NCBI RefSeq assembly: GCF_017875275.1 | Contig: NZ_JAGGML010000001.1 | Span: forward strand, 3,865,001-3,929,000 | From: Xanthobacter flavus | GTDB taxonomy: Bacteria; Pseudomonadota; Alphaproteobacteria; Rhizobiales; Xanthobacteraceae | Reading direction: 5' to 3' | DNA length: 64,000 bases | Shown here: positions 28,167 to 37,653 of the stretch, piece by piece | Layout of the letters: each line of letters starts with the position of its first letter | How positions within the stretch are numbered: position 1 is the stretch's first letter | Program-made: the position numbers and the translations under genes | The notes under the pieces: generated by a model | Database searches by the model: none | What the model was told of the DNA's origin: nothing | What the model saw: only the letters and a program-made list of their open reading frames with translations

Positions 28167-29708
28167 ATGTCGGAGCACGCTTCAAAGAAATACGATGTAA
28201 TCGTCGTGGGTGGCGGCAATGCCGCCTTGTGCGCCGCGCTCTCCGCCCGCGAGCAGGGGGCGAGCGTTCTGGTGCTGGAGCGCGCGCCGTTCGAGGAGCG
28301 CGGCGGCAATTCGGCCTACACCGACGGGCTGATGCGGGTCGTCTACGAGGGCGCCGACGACATCCGCGCCCTGGCCCCGGACCTCACTGACGAGGAGATG
28401 GCGAACTCGGATTTCGGCAGCTACACCGAGGACGATTTCTTCGACGACATGGCCCGGATCACCCAGTACCGCACCGACCCGGACCTGTGCGAGATCCTGG
28501 TCCGCCGCAGCAAGGAGACGCTGCTGTGGATGCGTGACCAGGGCGTGCGCTTCATGCCAAATTTCGGCCGCCAGGCCTTCCGCGTGGACGGCCGCTTCAA
28601 GTTCTGGGGCGGCGCCACCATCGTCGTGGCCTCGGGCGGCCCCGGGCTGGTGGATGCGCTGTTCGCGACCGCCGAAAAGAAGGGCGTGGAAGTGATGTAC
28701 GAGGCCTGGGTGCGCGGCCTCATCCACGACGATGCGGGGGTGCACGGCGTCAGTGTCCAGCATGACGGCAAGACGGTGGAGTTCAGGGCCAGTGCCGTCA
28801 TCCTCGCCTGCGGCGGTTTCGAGGCCAATGCCGAGTGGCGGGCGCGCTATCTCGGACCCGGCTGGGACCTCGCCAAGGTGCGCGGCACCAGGTTCAACAA
28901 TGGCGATGGCCTCGCCATGGCGCTCGCCATCGGCGCCCAGCCGTACGGCCACTGGTCGGGTTGCCACGCCACCGCCTGGGAGCGCTACGCCAGCGAGTTC
29001 GGCGACCTCGCCGTGACGCCCCAATACCAGCGCCATTCCTATCCGTTCGCCGTGGTGGTGAACAAGGACGGCAGGCGCTTCATCGACGAGGGGGCGGACT
29101 TCCGCAACTACACCTATGCCAAGTACGGCCAGGCCGTGCTCCAGCAGCCCGGGCAGGTGGCCTGGCAGATCTACGATGCCAAGACCCGCCACCTGCTGCG
29201 CGACGAGTACCGCACGCGCACAGTGACCAAGGTGAGCGCGGACACGCTGGAGGAGCTGGCCGACCGGATCGAGGAGATCGACAAGGACCAGTTCCTCGCC
29301 ACCATTCGGGAGTTCAACGGGGCGGTCCAGCAGGACGTGCCCTTCAATCCCAACGTCAAGGACGGGCGCGGGGCGCCGGGGCTGCCAGTGCCGCGCTCGA
29401 ACTGGGCCTGCACGATCGATACGGCGCCGTTCGAGGCCTATGCCGTCACTTGCGGCGTCACCTTCACCTTCGGCGGGGTGCGCGTCACCACCAGGGCCGA
29501 GGTCGTGAACACGGCGCAGGAGGTCATCCGCGGCCTCTACGCGGCTGGCGAGATGATCGGCGGGATCTTCTACTTCAACTATCCGGGCGCGAGCGGCCTC
29601 ACCAGCGGCGCCGTGTTCGGCCGCCTCGCCGGCCGCAGCGCCGCGCTGTTCGCCTTGGGGGCGCGGACCACGGCGACCCCGCTCGAAGAGACCCGCAAGT
29701 ACGGGTGA
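28167..29708 (+). CDS. FAD-dependent tricarballylate dehydrogenase-like flavoprotein (TcuA family)
   Basis: A 513-residue flavoprotein of the fumarate reductase/succinate dehydrogenase flavoprotein superfamily. FAD motif YDVIVVGGGNAALCAALSAR (about residues 9-28) followed by ERGGNSAYTDG and the C-terminal GGIFYFNYPGASGLTSGAVFGRLAG. The overall text resembles TcuA, which oxidises tricarballylate to cis-aconitate. ATG at 28167 is preceded by CAGGGAGA; a longer start at 28113 has no such site. It heads an operon with two MmgE/PrpD genes, an aldehyde dehydrogenase and probably a tricarboxylate transporter, supporting a polycarboxylate substrate. Exact substrate unproven. Confidence 0.85.
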   Translation: MSEHASKKYDVIVVGGGNAALCAALSAREQGASVLVLERAPFEERGGNSAYTDGLMRVVYEGADDIRALAPDLTDEEMANSDFGSYTEDDFFDDMARITQYRTDPDLCEILVRRSKETLLWMRDQGVRFMPNFGRQAFRVDGRFKFWGGATIVVASGGPGLVDALFATAEKKGVEVMYEAWVRGLIHDDAGVHGVSVQHDGKTVEFRASAVILACGGFEANAEWRARYLGPGWDLAKVRGTRFNNGDGLAMALAIGAQPYGHWSGCHATAWERYASEFGDLAVTPQYQRHSYPFAVVVNKDGRRFIDEGADFRNYTYAKYGQAVLQQPGQVAWQIYDAKTRHLLRDEYRTRTVTKVSADTLEELADRIEEIDKDQFLATIREFNGAVQQDVPFNPNVKDGRGAPGLPVPRSNWACTIDTAPFEAYAVTCGVTFTFGGVRVTTRAEVVNTAQEVIRGLYAAGEMIGGIFYFNYPGASGLTSGAVFGRLAGRSAALFALGARTTATPLEETRKYG

Positions 29709-29762
29709 GCGCCGATGCCCGGCCCGCGCCGGTCCAGAAGACATCCAGGGAGCCAAAGCACC

Positions 29763-31160
29763 ATGAACGTCGCCGTTTCCGTCTCGTCCCCCACCCGGGC
29801 ACTCGCCGAGTTCGCCGCGAGCTTGAAGTACGAGGACTTGCCGCCGGATCTCGTCACCCTCGCCAAGCAATGCATCCTCGACAGCCTCGGCTGCTCCGTC
29901 TTCGGTTCCGACAAGCCCTGGACGAAGTCGGTCGCGCGGGTGGTCTCCCGCCTCGGCCAGAAGGCGAGCGCCAGCGCCTTCGGCATGGGCCTGAAGGCCG
30001 ATCCCACCGGCGCGGCCCTCGTCAACGGGACCTCGGCGCAGGGATTCGAGCTCGATGACTGCCACGACCAGTCCATGTCGCACTACGGCGCCGGCGTGGT
30101 GCCCACCGTGCTCGCCATGGCCGAGGCCTTCGGTCCGTTCAGCGGCAAGGACATCATCCTCGCCACCGTGGTCGGCTACGAGCTCGGCACCCGGATTGGC
30201 AACACGGTGAGCCCGCACGCCTTCAACCGCGGGTTTCACCCCTGCGGCCTTACCTCCACCTTCGCCGCCGCCGCCACCGCCGGCAAGCTGCTGAAGCTGG
30301 ACGCGGAGCAGTTCGTCAGCGCCATCGGCCTCGCCGGATCGCAGGCGGCCGGCCTGATGGCGTCGCAGTACGGCGCCATGGCGAAGCGCTTCCATTCCGG
30401 CAAGGCGTGCCAGAACGGCATCCTCGCGGCCATGTCGGCGCAGGAGGGGCTCACCGGCGTGCGCAACGTGCTGGAGGCGCCCTATGGCGGCTTCTGCTCC
30501 ACCTACGCCGAGACGTACGACCTCGGCTATGCCACCAACGGGCTCGGCACCGAGTTCGAGATGCGCCACAACGGGTTCAAGCGCTATTCCTCGCTCGCCT
30601 CCAGCCAGACCTCGGTGGACGCCCTGCGCGCCATCATCGCCGAGCACCGCATCAAGGGCGCGGACGTGGCCAAGGTGTTCATCGAGACCACCGCCATGGT
30701 CCACCGCCACTGTGGCTGGCCCTACGTGCCCGCCGAGACCATCACCGCCCAGATGAACCTGCCCTATACGGCGGCGGTGACGCTGCTGGAAGGCAACGCC
30801 TTCATCGACCAGTACACCGACGAGAAGCTGCGCGATCCCACCATCATCGACCTCGCCAACCGGGTGGAGGTGGTGGTCGCCCCCGACCTTGACGCCCTCG
30901 GGCCGCACGAGATGCGCGCGGTGCGCGTCACTGTGACCATGAAATCGGGCGAGACCTTCTCCCACGCCCAGACCTACCGCTCGGGCCACTGGAAAAATCC
31001 CATGTCCGACGAGGTGCTCAGGGCCAAGTTCCGCGATCTCGCCGGGCGTGTCCTCGCGCCGGAGGCGGTCGAGGAGGTGGAGCACATCGTCTCGACCCTC
31101 GACGACCAGGCCGAGCCTGCCCCCCGCCTTGGCGCGGCCCTCCAGAAGCTGCGGGCCTGA
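29763..31160 (+). CDS. MmgE/PrpD-family protein, first copy
   Basis: A 465-residue enzyme of the 2-methylcitrate dehydratase/cis-aconitate decarboxylase superfamily. The family core is visible: LAKQCILDSLGCSVFG, NGTSAQGFELDDCHDQSMSHYGA (near residues 90-110), and the helical-domain text SGKACQNGILAAMSAQEGLTG. Start at 29763 sits after GGGAGCC. The chemistry in the family is dehydration or decarboxylation of tricarboxylates. It lies between the TcuA-like gene and a second, divergent copy. Confidence 0.88.
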   Translation: MNVAVSVSSPTRALAEFAASLKYEDLPPDLVTLAKQCILDSLGCSVFGSDKPWTKSVARVVSRLGQKASASAFGMGLKADPTGAALVNGTSAQGFELDDCHDQSMSHYGAGVVPTVLAMAEAFGPFSGKDIILATVVGYELGTRIGNTVSPHAFNRGFHPCGLTSTFAAAATAGKLLKLDAEQFVSAIGLAGSQAAGLMASQYGAMAKRFHSGKACQNGILAAMSAQEGLTGVRNVLEAPYGGFCSTYAETYDLGYATNGLGTEFEMRHNGFKRYSSLASSQTSVDALRAIIAEHRIKGADVAKVFIETTAMVHRHCGWPYVPAETITAQMNLPYTAAVTLLEGNAFIDQYTDEKLRDPTIIDLANRVEVVVAPDLDALGPHEMRAVRVTVTMKSGETFSHAQTYRSGHWKNPMSDEVLRAKFRDLAGRVLAPEAVEEVEHIVSTLDDQAEPAPRLGAALQKLRA

Positions 31161-31221
31161 CGCCGCGTGCGGCGCGCGGTCGCCTGCGCGCCGGCCTCCC
31201 CCATCACGAAGGATGCCAAGA

Positions 31222-32661
31222 ATGGGACAGCCCACCCCCGAGCGCACGCTCGCCACCGAACTCGCCGCCTTCACGGCCGGGCTGCGGCCCGAGCAAATCC
31301 CCGCCGAGGTGCGCGAGGCCGCCCTGTGGCACGTGGTGGATTCCATTGGCGTGTGCATTGCCGGCGCAAATCCGCGCGAGGAGAGCGGCATGGTCGCCCA
31401 CCGGCTCGCCACCAAATGGGCGGCGCCGGCCGGCGCGACGGTGCTGGGCGTCGGCTCGAGCGTACGCGCGGAGATGGCCGCCCTGCTCAATGGCGCGCTC
31501 GCCCAGGCGCTGGAGATGGACGACAAGCACGGGTCGTCCCTCGCCCGTCCCGGCTCCACGGTGACGCCTGCGGTGCTCGCGGTCGCCCAGGCGAACGGCC
31601 TCGGCCTCGCCGACGTCGTGACGGCGGTGACGGTCGGCTACGAGGTGATGATCCGCCTGGGCTTCGTCGCTGGGGAGCGGTTCCTCGAGCGCGGCTACCA
31701 CACCAGCTCGCTGCTCGGCGCGTTCGGCACGGTGGCGGCGATCGGCGCCCTGATCCGCGCCACGCCGGCGCAGATCGCCGACGCCCTCGGCATCGCAGGA
31801 ACCTTCGCCGCCGGCATCCAGGAGGCGACCCGCACCGGCTCCACCTCCAAGATCCTGCACGGGGGCTGGGGCGCCCATTCCGGCATCGTGGCGCTCGACC
31901 TGGCGCAGGCGGGTATCACCGGTCCGGCCAGCGTGTTCGAGGGCAAGTTCGGCTTCTTCAGCTGCTTCCTTACGCCCATCAGCGGCCAGCTCGACTTCGC
32001 CCGCGCCGCTGAGGGCCTCGGCACGCGCTGGTATCTGCCGGAAACGGCCTACAAGCCCTATCCCTGCTGCCAGCTGCTGCACGCCTTCATCGAGGCGGGC
32101 AAGCAGATCCGGGCCGAGATGGCGCGGGACGGGGTGGCCCTCGACGCGGTCGAGGCCATCCACTGCCGGCTCGCCGAGCCGGGGCTGACCCTCGTCACCG
32201 AACCGAAGGAGAGGAAGCGCGCGCCGCAGCATCCCCACGAGGCCCGCTTCAGCCTGCCGTACGGGGTTGCGGCCACCCTAGTGCATGGCGACGTGGACGT
32301 GGAGACGTTCCGCCTGGAGCGTCTCGGCGATCCAGTGGTGCGCCGCCTCTCGGCGCTGGTGGACGCGTCCGTGGACCCCGAATCGGACTATCCGCAGCAT
32401 TGCCCGGCGCGGCTCGAGGTCCGCGCGGGCGGACGGCGCTATTTCCGCCATGTGCCGTACCATCCAGGGTCTCCCGAAGCGGCGCTGTCCCATGACGACG
32501 TGCTCGACAAGTTCGCCCGGAACACCGGATGGCTGTTCGGGCCGAACGCACGCGCGGTCGGCGCGGCGCTCGCCGAGACTCCGGAAGGTGCGCCGGCCGA
32601 CGCCCTGTTCCGCCGCCTAGCCGCCGAAGCGACGCGGCACAAGGTGGCGCAGGCGGTCTGA
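31222..32661 (+). CDS. MmgE/PrpD-family protein, second copy
   Basis: A 479-residue relative of the preceding gene, with EAALWHVVDSIGVCIAGANP, NGALAQALEMDDKHGSSLARPGS and a GGWGAHSGIVALDLAQAG block. Overall identity to the first copy looks low, so it is a functionally distinct paralogue rather than a recent duplication. ATG at 31222 is spaced 9 bases from GAAGG; an in-frame ATG 9 bases earlier abuts that site. Two such proteins could act on successive intermediates or as a heteromer. Confidence 0.87.
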   Translation: MGQPTPERTLATELAAFTAGLRPEQIPAEVREAALWHVVDSIGVCIAGANPREESGMVAHRLATKWAAPAGATVLGVGSSVRAEMAALLNGALAQALEMDDKHGSSLARPGSTVTPAVLAVAQANGLGLADVVTAVTVGYEVMIRLGFVAGERFLERGYHTSSLLGAFGTVAAIGALIRATPAQIADALGIAGTFAAGIQEATRTGSTSKILHGGWGAHSGIVALDLAQAGITGPASVFEGKFGFFSCFLTPISGQLDFARAAEGLGTRWYLPETAYKPYPCCQLLHAFIEAGKQIRAEMARDGVALDAVEAIHCRLAEPGLTLVTEPKERKRAPQHPHEARFSLPYGVAATLVHGDVDVETFRLERLGDPVVRRLSALVDASVDPESDYPQHCPARLEVRAGGRRYFRHVPYHPGSPEAALSHDDVLDKFARNTGWLFGPNARAVGAALAETPEGAPADALFRRLAAEATRHKVAQAV

Positions 32662-32664
32662 GCC

Positions 32665-34179
32665 ATGGCGCCGGCGGCACACTCTCCCTCTCCCGCGCCG
32701 GCGCCCGAGCCGCGCCGCTATGACCGGCTGTTCATCGGCGGCGCGTGGGTCGCGCCCCGCTCGGGGCGGATGATCCGCTCCATCGATCCGTCCACCGAGG
32801 AGGTCTGGGCGGAAGTCGCGGAAGCCGACGCCTCCGACGTGGACGACGCGGTCGCCGCGGCCCGGTCGGCCTTGCGCGGGCCGTGGAGCCGCCTGTCTCC
32901 TACCCGGCGCGGCGAGCTTTTGGCCCGCCTCGCCACCCTCATGCGTCGGGATGCCGATCGCCTCGCCGAGGTGGAAAGCCGCGACAACGGCAAGCCTTTG
33001 CGCGACACCAGGGGGGAGGTCCTGCGGGCGGCGGACTGGATCGCCTTCTTCGCGGGGGCCGCCGACAAGATCAACGGCGAGCAGATCCCGTTCCGCCCGG
33101 ATGCCCTCGCCTATACCCGCCGCGAGCCGGTGGGCGTGGTGGCGGCCATCCTGCCGTGGAACTCGCCCATCTCCCTGTGCTCGTGGAAGCTGGGCCCCGC
33201 CCTTGCCGCCGGCAACACGATGGTGCTGAAGCCGGCCGAGCAGACGCCGGCGAGCCTCATCGAGCTGGCGCGACTCGTGGAGGAGGCGGGCTTTCCGGAC
33301 GGCGTCGTCAATGTGGTCCCGGGCTTCGGGGCCATCGCGGGAGCCGCCCTTGTCGCCCACAAGGGCGTCGCCAAGGTGTCCTTCACCGGCGACCACCGCA
33401 CCGCGCGCAAGATCATGGTCTCGGCGGCCGACACGCTGAAGCGCTGCACCTTCGAGTGCGGCGGCAAGTCCCCCTACATCGTCTTTGCCGATGCGGACCT
33501 CGACAAGGGGCTCACGGTGGCGACCCACAGCGCCTTCCGCTCCACCGGGCAGTCGTGCTCGGCGGGCTCGCGGGTGTTCGTGGAGCGCCCGGCCTATGAG
33601 GCCTTCGCCGAGCGGCTCGCCGCGCGCGCCGGGCGCATCCGCGTGGGAATGCCGCTTGACCCGCGCACTCACATCGGACCCCAGACCTCGGCGGAGCAGC
33701 GCGAGAAGACCGAGCGCTACATCGCGCTGGGACTGGAGGAGGGCGGACGCGCGCTCTGCGGCGGCGGGCGGCCCGCGAGCCTTCCGAGGGGCTATTTCGT
33801 GGAGCCCACCGTGTTCGTGGACCTTCCCAACACGGCGCGCCTCGCCCGCGAGGAGGTGTTCGGCCCGGTGGCGCTGGTCATCCCGTTCGACGACGAGGAG
33901 GAGGCCGTCGCCCTTGCCAACGACACCGACTACGGCCTCGTCGGCGGCCTCTGGACGTCCGACGTGACGCGCGCTCACCGGGTGGCGGGCCGCATTGAGG
34001 CCGGCCTCGTCTCGGTCAACACCTTCCGGCCGGTCCACCATATGCTGCCCTATGGCGGCTTCAAGATGAGCGGCATCGGGCGGGAGAACGGCCTCGAGGT
34101 GCTGAAGGAATATACGGAGGTGAAGACGATCGTGGTCGAGCTTTCGTCGGAGCCGCCCGGCGACCCCTTCGCCGACTGA
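32665..34179 (+). CDS. NAD(P)-dependent aldehyde dehydrogenase, second
   Basis: A 504-residue aldehyde dehydrogenase with the catalytic Glu in FECGGKSPYIVFADADLDKG, the nucleophile in GQSCSAGSRVFVE and the Asn in LPWNSPISLCSWKLGPALAAG. It starts 3 bases after the second MmgE/PrpD gene. It differs clearly from the other aldehyde dehydrogenase at 22408, so the cluster has two aldehyde-oxidising steps or two substrates. Confidence 0.93.
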   Translation: MAPAAHSPSPAPAPEPRRYDRLFIGGAWVAPRSGRMIRSIDPSTEEVWAEVAEADASDVDDAVAAARSALRGPWSRLSPTRRGELLARLATLMRRDADRLAEVESRDNGKPLRDTRGEVLRAADWIAFFAGAADKINGEQIPFRPDALAYTRREPVGVVAAILPWNSPISLCSWKLGPALAAGNTMVLKPAEQTPASLIELARLVEEAGFPDGVVNVVPGFGAIAGAALVAHKGVAKVSFTGDHRTARKIMVSAADTLKRCTFECGGKSPYIVFADADLDKGLTVATHSAFRSTGQSCSAGSRVFVERPAYEAFAERLAARAGRIRVGMPLDPRTHIGPQTSAEQREKTERYIALGLEEGGRALCGGGRPASLPRGYFVEPTVFVDLPNTARLAREEVFGPVALVIPFDDEEEAVALANDTDYGLVGGLWTSDVTRAHRVAGRIEAGLVSVNTFRPVHHMLPYGGFKMSGIGRENGLEVLKEYTEVKTIVVELSSEPPGDPFAD

Positions 34180-34250
34180 GGGCGCCCCTGACAGGGCAGG
34201 TTGCGGGGCTGCGCGGGGATTATAGCTGAGCCCCAAGTCATATCGTTCCG

Positions 34251-34274
34251 GCATACTGGAGTCGCAATCAGTAT
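34251..34274. promoter_or_regulatory. GCATACTGG box with palindromic partner upstream of tctC
   Basis: The recurring motif is here part of a dyad ATACTG-N10-CAGTAT, the most symmetric copy in the window. It lies about 120 bases before the tctC start, in the 212-base gap after the aldehyde dehydrogenase. This suggests that the transporter genes have their own promoter under the same regulator. Confidence 0.5.
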
Positions 34275-34391
34275 TTGAAACGCACATGGCGCCCCATAAT
34301 CTCGGCGCGTCAGACCCGATCGAGGACCGCGTCGGCCGCCACGGGCGGCCGGAACCAGACGGCCCGGCCAAGAAAATCTAGGGAGCATCCC

Positions 34392-35357
34392 ATGAACCGT
34401 CGCAGTGGCATCGCTTGCGCCGCGGCCCTCCTTCTCGCCCTCGGCGTGCCTGCGGCGCGGGCGGAGCAGCCTATTTCCATCGTGGTCGCCTATCAGGCCG
34501 GTGGCACCACCGACACCCTCGCGCGGGTGCTCGGCTCCCGCCTGTCGGAAAAGCTCGGGACGCCCGTGATCATCGAGAACAGGGCGGGAGCGACCGGGCA
34601 GATCGGCTCGAAATACGTGGCGAAGGCAGCGCCAGACGGGCGCACGCTCCAGCTTGCGACCCAAACCACCCACGCGGTGGCGCCGGCGCTCTATCCCAAC
34701 GTGGGCTACGATCCGCAGAAGGACTTCACCCCCATCAGTCTGGTCGCCTGGTCGCCCCTGGTGCTGGTGAGCAACCCGTCCTTCGCGCCGGCTTCGGTCA
34801 AGGATCTCATCGCCTATGCCAAGGCCCATCCCCGCGACCTCAGCTACGCCACCGGGGGGCGCGGGGACGGCTCGTTCATGGCGGCCATGTTCTTCAACAC
34901 CATGGCGAAGATATCCCCCGTGGCCGTGCCGTTCCCCGGGGAGGCGCCGGCCCTACCGCAGGTGCTCGGCGGCCAGCTGCCCTACATGTTCTGCAGCGCC
35001 CCCACCGTCGCCGCCGCCATCGAGGCTGGCCAGCTCAAGGGCCTGGCCGTGACCAGCAAGGTGCGCGCCGCCAACCTGCCGAAAATCCCGACCATGGCGG
35101 AGGAGGGGCTGCCGGGGTACGAAATGGTCAACTGGTGGGGCATCTTCGGGCCTGCCGGCATGTCTCCCGAGCTCGTCGCCAGGCTGAACACGGCGTTCGT
35201 CGAGATTCTCAAGGAGCCCGAGACGCGGGCGAAGCTGCAGCAGCTCGGCTACGAACTCACGGGCACCTCCGCCGCCGAGTTCAAGACCTATCTCTCGAGC
35301 GAGAACGAGAAATGGGCGGCCCTCGTCAAGTCCGAGGCCAGCGTGCCGGCTCAGTAG
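34392..35357 (+). CDS. tctC: Tripartite tricarboxylate transporter binding protein (TctC/Bug family)
   Basis: Periplasmic solute-binding protein of 321 residues with signal peptide (about 1-24, ending PAARAEQ), then ISIVVAYQAGGTTDTLAR and VIIENRAGATGQIGSKYVAKAAPDG, the standard Bug/TctC opening and ligand loop. It delivers carboxylates such as citrate to the TctAB membrane pair encoded next. ATG follows AGGGAGC. The family is often orphaned, but here the full system is present. Confidence 0.92.
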   Translation: MNRRSGIACAAALLLALGVPAARAEQPISIVVAYQAGGTTDTLARVLGSRLSEKLGTPVIIENRAGATGQIGSKYVAKAAPDGRTLQLATQTTHAVAPALYPNVGYDPQKDFTPISLVAWSPLVLVSNPSFAPASVKDLIAYAKAHPRDLSYATGGRGDGSFMAAMFFNTMAKISPVAVPFPGEAPALPQVLGGQLPYMFCSAPTVAAAIEAGQLKGLAVTSKVRAANLPKIPTMAEEGLPGYEMVNWWGIFGPAGMSPELVARLNTAFVEILKEPETRAKLQQLGYELTGTSAAEFKTYLSSENEKWAALVKSEASVPAQ

Positions 35358-35430
35358 CGGCGGCCGCTCGAGATGGCGGTCCATGGGGCCGCCGCTGCCA
35401 TGCCGCCCGCGACCTGGAGAGATCCCCCAC

Positions 35431-36105
35431 ATGGATGTGTCCCCGTCCCACGCCCGCCGGGCCCTCGTGCGCGATCCGCAGAATCTCGCCGCCGGCCTCG
35501 TTCTGTTCGGCTTCGCCGTGGTCGGCTGGATCGGCTCGGCCGACCTGGAGGTGGGCCGGCTCACCGCCATGGGGCCGGGGCTCGTCCCCCGCTTCCTCAT
35601 GCTGTGCCTCGCCGGCTTCGGCCTGTTCCTCGCCGCCAACGCCTGCTTCCAGGACGGTCCGCGCATCGCCCTCGCGGACTTCAGCGGCACCCTCGTCATC
35701 GTGGCGCTGGCCGCGGCCGCGGCGGGGATCGGCGCGATCCTGCCCGAGGGGCCGTTCGGCTGGCCTTCGGCCGGCTTCGCCTTCTGCGTGCTCTACCTTG
35801 CCGTGATGGTGGTGCTCGTGATCCTCGCGGCGGGGCGCTCCACCTTCCTGGACCGGAGCGGCCTGCGCGGGCCGGTCTTCGTGGTCGGCGGCATCCTCGC
35901 CTTCGCCCTCACGGTGCGCTCGGCGGGGCTGCTGGTGGCGGGACCGCTCCTCGCCATGATCAGCGGCGCCGCGGCCTCCGACACCAGGTTCGGCGAGCTC
36001 ATCTTGTTCGCCATCGGCATGACGCTCGTCAGCATCGGGCTGTTCCGCTACCTGCTGCAGCTGCCCATGCCCGTCCTGGTCATCCCCGGCGTGCTCTATC
36101 TGTGA
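35431..36105 (+). CDS. tctB: Tripartite tricarboxylate transporter small membrane subunit (TctB)
   Basis: A 224-residue protein with about four to five helices; the N-terminal MGPGLVPRFLMLCLAGFGLFL element is the conserved TctB signature. Start at 35431 follows CTGGAGAGA; the longer upstream frame lacks a site. It is poorly conserved in general but is found by its place between TctC and TctA. Confidence 0.87.
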   Translation: MDVSPSHARRALVRDPQNLAAGLVLFGFAVVGWIGSADLEVGRLTAMGPGLVPRFLMLCLAGFGLFLAANACFQDGPRIALADFSGTLVIVALAAAAAGIGAILPEGPFGWPSAGFAFCVLYLAVMVVLVILAAGRSTFLDRSGLRGPVFVVGGILAFALTVRSAGLLVAGPLLAMISGAAASDTRFGELILFAIGMTLVSIGLFRYLLQLPMPVLVIPGVLYL

Positions 36106-36111
36106 GGGGTC

Positions 36112-37653
36112 ATGGACGTCCTCGCCAACCTCGGACTCGGCTTCTCCACCGTCCTCAACCTCGTGGACGTGCAGCTGCCGCTCGTCGGCGTGGTGCCGCT
36201 GCCGACCAACATCCTCCTGTGCTTCGTCGGCTGCCTCGTGGGCACGCTCATCGGGGTGCTGCCGGGGGTGGGGCCGATCGCCACCATCACCATGCTGCTG
36301 CCCATCACCTTCGGGCTGCCCCCGACCGGGGCACTCATCATGCTGGCGGGCATCTATTACGGCGCGCAGTACGGCGGCTCCACCACGGCGATCCTCGTCA
36401 ACATCCCCGGCGAGGCGACCTCCGTCGTCACCGCCATCGACGGGCATGAGATGGCCAAGCAGGGCCGTGCCGGCGCGGCCCTGGGCGTCGCCGCCATCGG
36501 CTCGTTCTTCGCCGGCTGCGTCGCCACGGTGGTGATCGCCGCGCTGGCCGCGCCGCTGACCCACATGGCGCTGCTGTTCGGTCCCGCCGAATATTTCTCC
36601 CTCATGGTGATGGGCCTCGTCTTCGCCGTCGTGCTTGCCCACGGCTCGCTGGTGAAGGCCATGGCCATGATCTTCCTGGGCCTGCTGCTCTCGACGGTGG
36701 GCACGGACCTCGAGACGGGCCAGGACCGCCTCACCTTCGGCTTCGCGCCGCTCTCCGACGGCATCGACTTCGCGATCCTCGCCATGGGCGTGTTCGGCTT
36801 CGCCGAGGTGCTGCGCAACCTTGGCATCGACGAGAGGCGCGACCTCGTCTCGAAGCCCATCGGCCCGCTCCTGCCCTCGCGCCGGGACTTCCGGGATTCA
36901 GCCATGCCGGTGGTGCGGGGCACCTTGGTCGGCTCCATCCTCGGCATCCTCCCGGGCAACGGAGCGGTGCTCGGGCCGTTCGCCTCCTACACGCTGGAGA
37001 AGCGCATCTCCCGATCGCCCCAGCGTTTCGGACACGGCGCCATTGAGGGCGTCGCCGGACCGGAAAGCGCCAACAATGCGGGGGCCCAGACCTCCTTCAT
37101 CCCGCTGCTCACCCTCGGCGTGCCGCCCAATGCGGTGATGGCGCTGATGGTCGGCGCCATGACCATCCAGGGCATCATTCCCGGCCCGCAGGTGATGACC
37201 AAGAACCCCGACCTGTTCTGGGGGATGATCGCCTCCATGTGGATCGGCAATCTGATGCTGCTCGTCATCAACCTTCCGATGATCGGCATCTGGGTGCGGC
37301 TGCTGCAGGTGCCCTACCGCCTGCTGTTCCCGACCATCCTGGTGTTCTCCTGCATCGGCATCTATTCCATCAACAACTCGCCGATGGACCTGGTGATGAC
37401 CGCCGGCTTCGCGCTGGCCGGCTACACCCTCATCAAGCTCGGCTTCGAGCCCGCACCCATGCTGCTCGGCTTCGTGCTGGGCAAGCTGATGGAGGACAAT
37501 CTGCGGCGCGCGCTGCTCATGTCGCGCGGCAGCCTCCTCGGCGTGGTGGAGCGTCCGCTCAGCGCCGCGCTGCTGATCCTCGCCTTCGCCATCCTGTGCG
37601 CCGCGGTTCTCCCGAACCTGCGGCGCGGCCGCGATCGGGTATTTGCGGAATAG
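36112..37653 (+). CDS. tctA: Tripartite tricarboxylate transporter large membrane subunit (TctA)
   Basis: A 513-residue protein with about twelve helices. Characteristic glycine-rich motifs: VGTLIGVLPGVGPIATITML (near residues 44-63), GIYYGAQYGGSTTAILVNIPGE and the second-half NAGAQTSFIPLLTLGVPPNA. It is the ion-coupled channel of the TTT system. It begins 6 bases after tctB. The likely cargo is the polycarboxylate consumed by the TcuA and MmgE/PrpD enzymes. Confidence 0.93.
   Translation: MDVLANLGLGFSTVLNLVDVQLPLVGVVPLPTNILLCFVGCLVGTLIGVLPGVGPIATITMLLPITFGLPPTGALIMLAGIYYGAQYGGSTTAILVNIPGEATSVVTAIDGHEMAKQGRAGAALGVAAIGSFFAGCVATVVIAALAAPLTHMALLFGPAEYFSLMVMGLVFAVVLAHGSLVKAMAMIFLGLLLSTVGTDLETGQDRLTFGFAPLSDGIDFAILAMGVFGFAEVLRNLGIDERRDLVSKPIGPLLPSRRDFRDSAMPVVRGTLVGSILGILPGNGAVLGPFASYTLEKRISRSPQRFGHGAIEGVAGPESANNAGAQTSFIPLLTLGVPPNAVMALMVGAMTIQGIIPGPQVMTKNPDLFWGMIASMWIGNLMLLVINLPMIGIWVRLLQVPYRLLFPTILVFSCIGIYSINNSPMDLVMTAGFALAGYTLIKLGFEPAPMLLGFVLGKLMEDNLRRALLMSRGSLLGVVERPLSAALLILAFAILCAAVLPNLRRGRDRVFAE

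Noticed and set aside
28182-31559. Very long open frame (over 1100 codons) on the minus strand
   Set aside because: It lies antisense to the flavoprotein and MmgE/PrpD genes. Its translation is rich in His, Gly, Arg and Glu without any domain, as expected from GC-rich codon mirror effects.
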